From the NCBI RefSeq assembly GCF_027943255.1, contig NC_072893.1, positions 127,037,784-127,101,783 on the forward strand: a DNA stretch of 64,000 nucleotides. The letters run 5' to 3'. This DNA comes from Anastrepha obliqua. Taxonomy: Eukaryota > Arthropoda > Insecta > Diptera > Tephritidae. Shown here piece after piece: positions 33,424 through 44,875 of the stretch (position 1 is its first letter; every line of letters begins with the position of its first letter). Made by a program: the position numbers and the translations under genes. The notes beneath the pieces were generated by a model. The model saw only the letters and a program-made list of their open reading frames with translations. It was not told the DNA's origin and did no database searches.

Positions 33424-34075
33424 GTCGAAAAGCAATATTACTAAAAGGTTTTTTTTTTGCGAACAAGCATATCAACTGGTCAGTGCAGAAATGGGGGAAT
33501 ATCCTGTGGTCGGATGAGTCTAAATTAATATGTTTTATCCTGACTGTGGTTCCTAACACGTTCGCAGGCCAGTGAACACCCCTTTCAAACCGCAATATAC
33601 AATTAAAATCATTAAACATGGTGGAGGCTCAATTATGATATGGGCATGTTTCTCCTACCAAGGTGTTGGTCCGGTATACCTAATCGAGGAGAAAATGACA
33701 GCTGCGACTTATTGTACAATTTTAAATGAGGTAATGCTGCCTTATACTGAGGATAATATGCCACTTCGATGGGTGTTTCAGCAAGACAACGATCCGCAGC
33801 ACACATCGAAGCTGGCCAAGAAATGGTTCACCAATAACAAAATAAACATATTGGCCTTGTGGCAACATGTAAAGCTAGCTTTGAGGGGAAAAAGCGACCA
33901 ACAAAGGCCAACTCTGGTCAATAATAAAGGAAGCTTGGGAAAGTATTCCAGGCCAGAAGTTGGTTGTTGTACAAAGCAAAGGCAGGGCAACAAAATATCA
34001 AAAAGCGAAAATAATTTAATTTATAAATAATTTATAAATGTTGAACTTTTGTAGCTGTCCCTATTTTTTTCACAG
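33424..34075 (+). pseudogene. Tc1-like transposase fragment
   Basis: Blocks are FANKHINWSAQKW, ILWSDESKL (first catalytic Asp), KPQYTIKIIKHGGGSIMIWA, and RWVFQQDNDPQHTSKLAKKW (second Asp). After NNKINIL the expected PxSPDLNPIE segment with the third catalytic residue is missing, and the frame resumes at LWQHVKLALRG. The end (…GNKISKSENNLIYK, stop, then TTTTGTAGCTGTCCC) looks like the normal Tc1 3' region. The N-terminal DNA-binding half is absent. The 5' side abuts the A-rich tail of the non-LTR element, so that insertion may have cut this one. Confidence 0.8.
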
Positions 34076-34389
34076 CGTGAAATAACTTCAGCTTTTAAAA
34101 TTTTGTTTATTTTTATTGTTTGCAAAGAATTTGAGTATTACATTTTGTTATTTTTAAACTATATTATTGGCCTATTTAAAAATAAAACACTAACCTGAAA
34201 TAACTGAAAATAATGGTTTTTATTATACGACTTTCTTATGCAGGTATGTTGAAAAAAATGTTAAAAAATCTATGTAACTATCATATAATCAGTAAATAGG
34301 TTTCTTACGCTTTCGTTTTCCACAAGACAATTTTGCTACGCTAAATAATTTTTACATATATAAATACATATGTACATAACTATTTAAAA
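34076..34389. other. AT-rich, nothing recognised
   Basis: This is a short AT-rich interval between the Tc1 fragment and the next minisatellite segment. Confidence 0.6.
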
Positions 34390-34650
34390 TTTGTATACCA
34401 GTTTTATAACAGTTACGTACTTTGTATGACAGTTTTTATAAAAGTTATGTATTTTGTATGTGTGTTTATATAACAGTTTCGTACTTTGCATAACATGTAT
34501 AATTTGACCTTCATTTATATAACAGTTTCATGCTTTCTAGACACCTTTTGTATAACAGTTTCATACCTTGTATACAAGTTTTGTATACCAGTTTGGTACT
34601 TTGTATAAGAGTTTTCCATAGCAGTTTCATATCAATACACCAGAATTGGA
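34390..34650. repeat. GTATAACAG minisatellite, segment 2
   Basis: Repeated units such as TATAACAGTTTCATAC and TTTGTATACCAGTTT occur about ten times. Here the unit has an added TACTTTGTAT word, making a longer ~25-40 bp period than segment 1. Confidence 0.8.
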
Positions 34651-34689
34651 TGCAATCTAATTATATTTCTTTGTTGAGGTGGCACAAAG

Positions 34690-35420
34690 CATTGAAAGCC
34701 GAAAAGTGTGGAACTTGCCTTTCGACTCACCCACTAAAAACCGTTTCCCTCCCACCGCGGGACAACCGTTAGGCATGACTTCGCGGGAGGGGGAGCGGCC
34801 TATTGTCAATTCTTGGAAATTTTTGCTGTGTTGTTCAGCGACGTCAACCGTCAAGTATCACTTGACGGGAAGGGGAGCGGCCTATTGCCTCTACATGAAG
34901 ATCTGCGCTGTTGTTCAGCGCGACGCAGTTTGGAGATTGCTATTTTTGCCATATTACATATATACAGAGGACCAATGTTCTTTGACTCTAACACAATTTC
35001 CACTAGGTTATCAGCCGAAATTGGCTTCCCCATCCTAATGCTTAATTCCTTCCACAAATCGCGGACAGACATACAAAAGATGTTCTGCATCTTCTACAGC
35101 GGGTGCACAATGAGAACAGTACGGGTCGTCTTCGTGCTTAAACCTATATAGATAGGATTTGAAACACCCATATCCCGTCAGTATTTAAGTTAGAGAATAG
35201 TCTCACTGTCCATGTTTACGGTTTACCCACTTGGCTATTAAGGGGATCAGACGGTATGTCCAGCGTTCGTTCAGGGACGAACTCCATTTTTCCTGCCATG
35301 AACGCAAGCTACGCTCTCTTCCTTCCTTGCGAATTGTCTGCCGATCTAAAGTTGTTTTGTTTTTGTAAACTTCAGCGTACTCTTTTGCCATTAAATTCAG
35401 GGCTGAACAAATCCAAACAT
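34690..35420 (-). pseudogene. R1-like non-LTR retrotransposon, 3'-terminal fragment
   Basis: On the minus strand the sequence encodes SLRSWQEKWSSSLNERWTYR and LIAKWVNRKHG, then degenerate frames with a Cys/His-like region, and then ISADNLVEIVLES and KIAISKLRRAEQQRR. These are the C-terminal blocks of R1-clade ORF2. The 3' untranslated part (about 34690-34880) contains the word GGGAGCGGCCTATTG twice (34790 and 34873), a partial internal duplication. Several frameshifts are present. The polymerase itself is absent. Confidence 0.75.
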
Positions 35421-35908
35421 AAGAATAATAATAATAAATAATTAATTATCTCTATGTTTTGCCATTAAAGCACCCACTTTATAAATATTTGTCACCTTTA
35501 GGCCCCTCCTATCCCCTTAGATTACTTTTCAATCAGGTTTGAACCTTAAGTTCCCCTCTTAGTTTCAAGCCCTCTAGGGCGGTGTGTGAGGGTCAGCAGA
35601 GTGAAAACGTCTTAAGGTAGTAGTCTGGTAACTTATTTTGAAAGTTTCGAATTTCGGTTTTTTACATATTTTGAAAGTGCGATATATTGGTAATATACTG
35701 TACAAATTTTTGACCGAAACTCGAAATATTGACGAAATTATAGCACATACATGAGAGCGGCTCGTACTTGCGCGCGCTATAAATAATCAATTGCTAAAAC
35801 TTTAAACGCGTTTTTCTCAAAACAACGTTTTTCCGGATGGCCGTCGTGAAAACAAATTTTCTATCTAACGAATTGAGCTGAACTTTAGATATGTTTTTCT
35901 AGGGTTGG

Positions 35909-36642
35909 TGTCGAAATTCTGTATGTACAAAATTCTAAAAACGAAATTCTGCTTTTTTAAAATTCTGCTTTTTTAAAATTCTGCTTTCTAAAATTCTGCT
36001 TTCAAAATTCTGTATTACAAAATTCTGTATTAAAATATAATGTTAACAATGTTATTATTTAATTTATTATTATTATTATTTTTTATTATTATTCGAGATA
36101 TTAAATAAAAAATAGTAACAATAATAATTTTTTCTTCAGTTTCGATAGAATCCACAGTATTTTTGCGTAGAACTCCTTTTCGCATGGGCGGCCTTCGGCC
36201 GCGCTTCAAAAAAATAACCCTCATCAGTCCAACTCCGGCTACGCAATCCACAGTATTTTTGCGTAGAACTCTTCTAAAAAAAACGAACAGCTGCGAAGAA
36301 TTATTAAGAAAAGAAATGAATTAAGTCACACTACATATTTAAAAAGAATTCCAAAAATATTGTAATTGGCTAAACTAAAATATTGTTATCGCTTAAACAT
36401 ATACATATGCATATTTATGGAATAAATGTTTATTTTGTTACTTCCTGTATGACAAAAATCACTAAACTTGAATAAAGCAGAATTTTTCGCATTAAACATG
36501 CAGAATTTTGAAAAAACAGAATTTTATAAAGCAGAATTTTAAAAAAGCAGAATTTTAAAAAAGCAGAATTTTAAAAGGCAGAATTTTTTTGCAATTTACA
36601 GAATTTTGTCACCCAGAATTTTGTAATACAGAATAATGACAC
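35909..36642. mobile_element. FB-like foldback with AGAATTTT-repeat arms
   Basis: Both arms are built from direct repeats of a 14-16 bp unit: AAATTCTGCTTTTTTA on the left (35909-36045) and AAAAAAGCAGAATTTT on the right (36475-36642). The ends are GTGTC(G/A)…ATTCTGTAT on both sides when reverse-complemented. The loop (36046-36474) contains an ATT-rich run. Arms made of short tandem repeats are the hallmark of Drosophila FB elements. Confidence 0.75.
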
Positions 36643-36667
36643 GCTCCCGTTTTTCTACACATCAATA

Positions 36668-36816
36668 GTTCTGGCGGGTAGTAGATTTAATTTATTTCGT
36701 CCCTAACTTTCCATTTTTTAATCCGATTTCCACTTTAAAAAGAGGCAATTTTCTTACGAAGTCCGCCATTTTGTTATTTTTTTTCAAAATCATTCGATCT
36801 TACTACCCGCCAGAAC
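36668..36816. repeat. Hairpin with perfect 16-bp arms
   Basis: The arms GTTCTGGCGGGTAGTA (36668-36683) and TACTACCCGCCAGAAC (36801-36816) are perfect inverted copies and enclose 117 bp. They lie inside the TTAA element and are unusually GC-rich for this region. Confidence 0.85.
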
Positions 36817-37114
36817 GACAAGCACACTGATTAATAAGCAATTTGTTTTTTCTGTTTCAGATGACCAAAAGTGACGAAATCACGCCGGCCAGCCGCTGTA
36901 CCTCTTTTTTTTTGCCGCTTGCTGCAGTGTACAAAAATAGTATCAAAACTTAAAAAAAAAAATAAAATTTTAATTTTATTTAAATTAAACCTTTTGATAC
37001 CTTTAATAACATATCAGAAAATCAAACCGATTGAATTTTATTTTCCCTTCCAAAAAATGTCCCAAACATGGTCTCAAAAAACGTGTAAGTTACCAGACGA
37101 CTTCCTTAAGGTCG

Positions 37115-37180
37115 AAATATAAACTGCCACATTCAAAATCTATTTGACAGAACGAAGTCTGTCGGGTCCGCTAGTAATGA
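37115..37180. other. Dispersed-repeat 3' end (…GGTCCGCTAGTA) with TAATAATAA tail
   Basis: The segment GAACGAAGTCTGTCGGGTCCG, with CTAGTAATGATAATAATAAT following, resembles 3' ends of repeats common in insect genomes. It lies right next to the TTAA element's right end. The class is uncertain. Confidence 0.4.
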
Positions 37181-37221
37181 TAATAATAATAGCACTTTTG
37201 CTACCGAGTACCCCATATTTT

Positions 37222-37245
37222 TTTTGTATAACAGTTACTCTAAGC
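37222..37245. repeat. GTATAACAG minisatellite, remnant 3
   Basis: A single TTTTGTATAACAGTTACTC unit is the last remnant of the minisatellite seen at 30495-30735 and 34390-34650. Confidence 0.5.
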
Positions 37246-39100
37246 CTGTTTGGCACAAAGTTGGTACAGCAGCTCTCCTAATTTGTTTGTAACAATCAAA
37301 AAGTGTGCCAATAAACTTAAAGCAACAGTTGGATATATATTTGTTACTACAGTTTCTCAAACCCTTTACTGCATCATTTTCCATTAGCAGCAAGACGCAA
37401 AGTGTGCATACCTTGCCAAAAGTACACAATACACTTAAATCAATCATAACCGACAGTAAATATTTTCTTACAACACTTTCAACTCTTTTAAGGAGCTATG
37501 ATTTATTTGTGGTAATTAATTTTTGACCCCACACCGCACCAACGCATGGCAGATATGCAACAAAAAACAATTTCGACACATTTTATGATTTTTATTACTT
37601 TTGTTTGCACCAAACACCACATCGTCATTACTTACATTAAAAATTGATAAATACGTTCTTTTGAGGGCGGAACTGTATTCGTATTTGTATGTGTATATGA
37701 ATACAAGCGTGAATGTGTGTGCGTGTAATAGTCACGCCTTTGGGGAATAGTGACGTGAAAAAAGTAATCAATTCTGAGTGTAATAAACAAAAAAATTCAA
37801 GACATAGTACACTTATATCTTGCACACACATACATCTTAAGACTTGTATACACTTACCCTTTCTGTAACTAGCAATCACTACCTAGTGAGTAGTGTAAGT
37901 GAAAATGGAGTTTTGCTGCAGAAAATTTTGGCTCGCCGCTAGGCATCTGCTTTCAACGCAAGTTTAATAATAAATAAAGCCGATTTGGGTAGTTCTATTT
38001 CAATATTTGCTTATATTTGCTTATTCATAGAGCTGTGCTCCCCATGTGCAAATATGTTTGCTGTTATGAAATTAACACCAACTCTCCGTGACAATGATGA
38101 ACGAGGATTGATGGTTTGCCTTGCTTTGGCAGGCGCTAACAGCGGGATGATGACTATTCGGTTTATTTGCGCGCGTGCATTCCGCAATTTTTGGTTTATT
38201 TGATATTTTTATTATTACTGTCGATCATTTCTTACTTAGATGTATTTCTGACTTAGCACTACAGGTTGTAGCATAACTGTTGGAAGTTAAGTGCATATGT
38301 CTGTGTATGTAATAATAAAAAAATTCATGTACTCTTTCGTATGTATTAGGGAAAAGTAAGATTTTCTTAAGTGTAATACTTTCCTCTGAAAGGTTTCGAA
38401 TGAATTGTAAAGCATCCGCTTTGGTGTTTCGCTCAAATTCAAGCACCTACTGTTTCTACAGACGCTTAGAATTTGCATATTTCTCATCGGTTTTGCTTCC
38501 ATTCACATAAATCTTCATTTGCACACGCACGCTTCGGAAGTCATTCCACGTTCCTTTGCTCATTGCAACTTTCGCACTTACTTTCCAAAACTTTGATTCA
38601 ACTATAACCGTAATTTACTTAGAGACATGTTGCTCTGCATTTATGAACAAATTAATTTTGTTTTTTTTTTTCTTTAACATTATTTCACCAACGCCCACAA
38701 TTACATTCTCGTTCAAATGCAGTTGCCTCGAACATTTCGGTTATCCAAAAACAAATCCAAAGCAATGCTGCAGGTTACGCTTTTTGCCTGTTAAAATAAT
38801 TGCTACAATCCGACATCTTCAGTGCAGCTTAGAAATTTCCACGAAACTACAAGAACTATAGTACCGCAAAAGCATGCACACAACTACAGCTAAATATCAT
38901 CTAACTGTCATTTTATTCAGTTCTACTTTTGGTTATTAATGAGCGCTCTGCAACTGAGTACTGCTCTTGTTATGTTATGCTAGATATATGCACGACAGAA
39001 TTAAGCGAATAACGAACTAATGGCATCATAGTACCCAAACAGAACAGCTGCTATCAGCGAAGCATAATTTTTCCCATACAAAATAATATATTTTAACTCT
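37246..39100. other. No gene recognised
   Basis: This has mixed composition with small frames lacking domains (37985-38203, 38556-38861). Short CA-rich words occur on the minus strand near 37690-37730. Confidence 0.55.
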
Positions 39101-39540
39101 CACGCATGACCGCTTTCATGTGGCACAGATAGCGCCAAAATGTCTTGCAAAGTGTCGAGTTTGCAGTAAAAACATGTGAAAAGGAAATTCGCAGAATTTA
39201 CTTACCGCAAAATAGCTCATGTCATTCATCATGCATGACCGTTTGGTGACGTGTCTTGCAGAGTGTCGTGTTTGTTGGAAAAATTTCAAGAGAGGCACAA
39301 CCGAGACCAGAATTAGTTTCCTTACACAGAATAGTTCATGTGATTTACCATGCATGACCGTTTGGTGACATGTCTTGCCGAGTACCACGTCTTATTCTTG
39401 CCCCTAATCAATATTTTTTTTTACTAGTACTTCACTCAGGTATGCTACAAACAAAGAAAAAGGCACAATGGAAATTCTCAGAAGTTTTCTGCCTCAAAAT
39501 AGTTCATGTGATTTATCATGCAGGACCGTTTTTAATAGTC
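39101..39540. repeat. Palindromic satellite, group 1 (diverged units)
   Basis: Units occur near 39107, 39231, 39350 and 39515. The common part is 'ATAGTTCATGTGATTTA(C/T)CATGCATGACCGTTTGGTGACATGTCTTGC', here split into shorter words: ATGCATGACCGTTTGGTGAC then GTGTCTTGCAGAGTGTCG. Spacing is about 120-165 bp. The core is the same TGCATGAC…TGTCTTGCA dyad found from 50 to 62 kb. Confidence 0.75.
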
Positions 39541-39929
39541 ATAAGGTTTCACACAAGGATTTTTGCTGACATGTGGAGCAACTTGACATTAAGAATCTGT
39601 AGATCTTCGTGGTTAAAACCAGTAAAGCAAAAAATTCAGTAGGTTGTTTATCAACAAATTTGTATATGATTTCAATTTACAATCTTAGCCTACAACATTT
39701 CTCGTTATAAATTACTTTGACCGCAAATATTGAGCCTTAATTGCAAGCTTCTTATATTCAACTACAAAAAACTGAGCCTCACTCCTTAGGCGCACATATC
39801 TTCAAAGATCGCTCTAAGATCGCTTAACTACATAACTCTTTAGTTAAGTTTTCTTTAGCAGCATCTATTTAACTGTGAACTGGTGCGCAGTTTTTGTCTT
39901 TTGCTTTCACGAAATGCCTTTCGCTCATG

Positions 39930-40835
39930 TGCTTTGGAGAAGGTTGCCAGATATATCGAATCTGCTGCACAAAACCAAGATTTTCAATGCATAAACTAAC
40001 TTTACCTCGGTCGTTTTCGAATCCTACTGTTTTTCAAGCGGAAAAATACGCCATTCATGAAGCCTTAAAATGGTTAAAGATAAACAGAATATCATCAACA
40101 GATATCTACATTCTATCAGACAGCCAAGCTGCCCTACGAGCCTTGGATGCATTCCAAACAACATCAAGGAGTCTCTTACGTTGCCGCGAATCTCTTAATG
40201 AGATGGCCGAACAATATCGTATAATATTATACTGGGTCCAGGCCACAGAGATAGACGAGGGAACTGTAGGGCAGACCAACTTGCAAGAGAAGGTACCTAT
40301 ATGCCAAACATAAGTAATTTTATGGAGGTACCTCTCGTAACTTGCAAGCTTCTTATTAAGGACGCACTATTCAGTTCCGAAAATCAAAGATGGATTAGCG
40401 TTAACACCTGTGAAATTACTAGGCAAACATGACCAAGGCTAAATCTACGTCTGTCCAAGAGTATTATAAAATTGAGTAGACTTCACATTAGGACCTTAGT
40501 AGGGGCCCCCACAGGACATTGTCTTATAGGAAATCATGCAAGGAGATTAGGCGTTTACACGCATGATTTCTGTCGTAGCTGCAGAAATGAGGAGGAGTTG
40601 GGAACAATTCAACACCTTTTTTGCACATGCCCAGCTCTAGCCAGAAGCAAGAACCGATATTTAAGATCCTACTTCTTAACGAATATAGATAATCTGTACA
40701 CTTTAGGTATCAATGACCTTTACGCTTTGTGAAAAGCTCAGGACAGTTCAATATGAAGAGGGAAATCTAGCTCAGCCCTCGCGGCTCACAACGGGCCCAT
40801 TTAGTGGTCTAAGTGCCAAACCTAACCTAACCTGT
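39930..40835 (+). pseudogene. I-like non-LTR retrotransposon, RNase H and C-terminal fragment
   Basis: The frame from about 39935 gives TVFQAEKYAIHEALKWLK (RNase H Glu), YILSDSQAALRALDAF (Asp) and a degraded WVPGH region that shifts frame near 40240. After a stop-rich stretch, 40472-40732 encodes HIRTLVGAPTGHCLIGNHARRLG and CRSCRNEEELGTIQHLFCTCPAL, the Cys/His C-terminus of I-like and related elements. The 3' end is AAACCTAACCTAACC, a tail wording typical of such elements. The reverse transcriptase is absent. Confidence 0.8.
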
Positions 40836-43800
40836 CTTGCAGAATGTCGTAAAAAGTACTAAAGTCTCCGCAATATAGACAACAATGCATCCGATTTAGA
40901 AGATAAGTATTTTTTACCACAACAGTTTTCGCCTCGCACACACTTGCAATTTCTCATTTTCTGCTACTTTTCCTTGTCATTTCTACAATTTTTTCAGCCT
41001 ATAATTTCGTACAGGGCTCCGCTAGGCTAAAAAAGCTTGCTCTACTCCTACACAATTCTTCCAAGTTAACTTAACTCTTATCGCTGTGGTTGCACATCAA
41101 ATTGAATGAAAATGAGCTGCAATACATAATATTACTAGCTGTGCAACTTTCTCATGTGCGCTTCCTTTAAGCCAAAACAAAAGGGAAAACAAGAGAAAAT
41201 GAAATATTAGAACTATGAAATAATTGCGCTTGTTCCACATTTTGTCGCCGGAAAGTATGGAATGAACTTTTTCTCACAGTTTTTCATTTACATAGCAAAC
41301 TATGCAGCATATCCGTAATTCAAAGGAACTGCAAGGTCTGTTGAGCTTCATAAAAATATTGTACAAAAAACCAAAAACAAAAAAAACAAAATGAACTCAT
41401 TTTCTCATCGCATGTGTTGCATTAATTTTGAGGGTATTAAAAACTGTTTTTCATAGCTTTCACATTTTTTTGTTTTTATTTTTTTTAAATATTTGTTTTT
41501 TTTGATTTTGCTCTGTCGAAAATTGCTGCATGGCAGCGTCAGTAGACGAAAAAATGCTTTGCATATTCATATCCTTGTTGCATATCCTGACAGAATTTTG
41601 CGTTAGCGTTCAGTGTGGAATTTCATTTAAACTAACATATGTATGTACGTATACATATACACAGGCAAGGACCTCATCATACGTACATATGTTTGAGCAC
41701 ACACTAATACATATATGAACTCGCTAACAAACGTATGAAAGAGGGCAGCCGATGAGTTGTGTGCATGTGAACGAATAAATTTGCAGCTATCCAGCCAGCC
41801 ATCACTTGTCTGCAATTTGAACTGCCAGCAGCGTTCAATTGGTCACTGACGTATTCAACATACTCGTACAAGAGACTGGCAGATGTCACATATGCAAGTA
41901 AAAGTGCTTGTGGCACTTGAAAATAAAGGAAATGAAATACAAATGAAGCGCTTCAAGGACATTTAGAGGCTTACACACGAGAGTACTTGAAGTATAACAT
42001 GAAAGTTTCAAGCACAAACAAAAAAAGAACGAACTAAAAAACTGAAAAGAAAGCCCTTATATGGAGGGGGAAGAACGGAGTAATTACAAAGCGCTACAAT
42101 TGCTTTAAATTATTTGAGGGGCAGCTGCTCACTTCCTACGAAAGGCTAAGCGGAAGTAATGGATCAGATGCAAAGGATATGGATTTAGTGACATTAAACT
42201 ATTCGTACTAATCTAAAAGCAGGGTTTTATCTTTCCCTAATCACCAGAGCAAAATTGACTCAAAGGATTTATCGAGACGCGGAATCTAGATGCAGCGCTT
42301 AATCCTTTTTAGTACGTGAGTGAAATTGTACTTTAAGAATCAGTCGAATATGTGTTACCAAATCGAGTCTGGAGAAGGATTTTATTTTCCCTTGATTTGG
42401 AAGCAGAAATTATCCAAGGGAGCCGTTTTATATTCTCTTTCTAGGATAGTTTAGTATTTTCTTAACTCGAGAGTGTAGCTGACATGAATGCCTGCTTACT
42501 TGAATTCCTTCTTACTCGAATGACCTGCTCTAAACATATTCGTGATTCGTGTCTGCAACAGCTATTTTTAATTTTCCTGAAATTAAAAAAAATTATTTAC
42601 GAGGAAGATCTGTGCATAATCCAGGAATAGGATCCGCCCGAGGGAGCTTAACTTTATTTTTCCTTAATATAAGAACAGAATTTACTGGTACGACTTGTCT
42701 GTGGTATGAGCCTGGGGGTGGTGGTGGTGGAGGTGTTGTCTGAGTGACACAGCCCAGACCCAATTAGCACAAAAGATGCCTTTTAAGGATATGGAAAATT
42801 TGTTTCCAAATGCGGGCATCCCTCGGCAGGGTATGACGAAACTTCGGATGTATATTTATTATAAAAACTCTTCACATTACGACTGACTGTTTTTTATAGT
42901 ATGCAGATAATTCAAGATTTTTCTGTCTACAGAAAAATTTCACTTGAATAAACTTGCAAAAAAATGTGAATTTTTCTACTTTTAGTACAACATCAGGACA
43001 CACTTCAATAAATCAAGTACATGTTTCCCATAAATATATCAATACTTTTGAAACACCTGCTCTGGTTGCAGGTGGCTTCCGCGTCCGAAAACTTTTCATT
43101 AGGTATCAAGACTTACAATGCTGGCGCTCGAGTGTATGAATTTTCCTTGAGTAGTATTTTAGTAGCTCCCACTTTTATCACGAAAACTTTCAATAAGATG
43201 TACGCTGAGCGAACCCTTAGCTACCCAACGCACACAATTAAATACTTGGAAACTCTTAGCCATCCCAAGAAATAATTCTCATTAAATTTTCATCCTTTTC
43301 ATTTAGTTTGTACAAATCACTAGCACTGTTAGTCATTTAAACCCTCATCAAGTGGCATCGGAGTCAAAACTATTATTCACTTTTACTAAAGGGAGCAACA
43401 AACTTTCACTCAACAACCTTCACGTGGTAGAGCGTGCCCTGTAAAGGACCATTACGACGCTGAACCACAAAGAGCGAATACAGAAAGGAAGTGCGATTCG
43501 CGGTTTAATTGCGCTTGCAGCATTAAAACTTACAAAAAGGTAAATGGACTCGCGTCGAAAGTTTGCGCTTAAAATGGCACCACAACAGCTGCCAGCTGCC
43601 AATCGCCAATTGCCAGTTTTCGTTTGCCAGTTGCCACATGAAACTTGCCGTGAGCCAGCCCAGATACGTAACAGACGGTTAGTAAGGACAATTAAGGTGA
43701 AAGTAAATATGCCTGCCTACTGCAATAAATTCGAAATGAGGTACAATGTAAGCAGGTAAATGACGAAGTGGATAGCAGCCAATTACATGGCAAGGCAGAG

Positions 43801-44770
43801 AGTGTAAAAAATATAGCAAAACAGCCGAATTGTTACTTTCGTGTATGCGTATACGTTTATATATTAGTATATGTGTATGCATATTAGGGCTGGCAAATTT
43901 TTTTCGGCATCACAACAAGGAGATTTTAATTCTATATACATTTCTAAAAAAAAAGTTTACTAAAGCGCAATTTTAAAGTAAATTTCGATCCCGTCCAAAT
44001 TTTAAAAGAGTCTCTCTTTAATAAGTATAAAGTTGAAATTGAAATTTGAAAACGGCGAGCTAAGAAGCATCGAGAGTGGTCTCTCTTAAAAATTCAGATT
44101 TAAAACCCATTGTATTCAAAAGAAAGTAAAGGGTAGATAGTAAAAAAGGAAAGGAGAGAAGTAACAGAGAGAAAGTTAAAGGATAGAAAAGGGACAGGGA
44201 TAGCAGAGAGTTCTGTGAGAATTTTCTATATTTTTTGCAAATCTGAAAATATCCTCCAGTTTGACGAAAGGAATATTAGTCATTCTCAAAGCAAGACAGG
44301 CAAATCGCGTCCTCAATGACTCTAATGGTCATATGTTAACCCTATGGATTGCGCCTTGTAATCATACCGACCATCAATCGAACGCCTTTTCATCCAAGTG
44401 TAAGAAGAAGAAAGTTCGATAGTCTTCTCGCGCTTGTCACAAAACTCTTTACACCCTGTAGCTTTCTAGACTGCACCATCGCTTTTCTCGTAAATTGCAT
44501 ACACAATCGTTCATCCAATTCATGGTTCCAATTCATCGGCAATTACAAATTACGAAGATTATTATTGACCAAAATAAAATTATTATTTCTCTTTTTTTTG
44601 TGTTGGAATATAAACTTGCATTTGGCGATGTTTTGATACAAAGGATTTATTTTAGATATCAATTTCGTATTTAAATAACTCTATTATTGGGCTACAAAGA
44701 AAAGTATAAGTAATTTGTTAATATTGCAATGGGATGGTATTGAAAAAGATCATCAGCAAAACCAATTATA
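40836..44770. other. No gene recognised
   Basis: A single palindromic-satellite word (TGTCTTGCAGAATGTCG, 40832-40848) opens the interval. The rest holds TACATATG-type simple words near 41635-41720, a GGTGGTGGTGGTGGAGG run at 42717-42733, and CAGCTGCCAGCTGCC words near 43589. No domain was found in any frame. Confidence 0.55.
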
Positions 44771-44875
44771 GTTCGGAGACAACATAAAACTTTAGGTCCC
44801 TCCACTTCTGAGAAAATATTAAGACGAACAGCATAAATAGGAGGAAGAGCCTTGCACATGCACCTTACAGAGGTA
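44771..44875 (+). mobile_element. tRNA-derived SINE, degenerate body fragment
   Basis: The sequence TTTAGGTCCCTCCACTTCTG, a diverged AACAGCATAAATAGGAGGAAG and the downstream word ACCTTACAGAGGTATATTAC follow the family order (GTAGGTCCCTCCATTTGTGG, CACCACAAATAGGAGGAGGAG). The tRNA head is missing. This is the most diverged of the copies seen. Confidence 0.6.

Larger units (their letters stand above)
35612..37108. mobile_element. TTAA-flanked DNA element interrupted by an FB-like element
   Basis: The left end reads TTAAGGTAGTAGTCTGGTAA. The right end, reverse-complemented, reads TTAAGGAAGTCGTCTGGTAA. Both ends carry TTAA. The interior is non-coding and AT-rich, and the FB-like element at 35909-36642 divides it. 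TTAA suggests piggyBac-type mobilisation, by inference only. Confidence 0.75.

Noticed and set aside
37985..38203. 72-codon frame with an apparently normal amino-acid mix
   Set aside because: I could not match it to any family and see no splice or start context; it was kept as unannotated sequence.
40810..40835. Interstitial telomere repeat (CCTAA)
   Set aside because: Only two or three units are present and they sit exactly at the 3' end of an I-like fragment, where such tails are usual.
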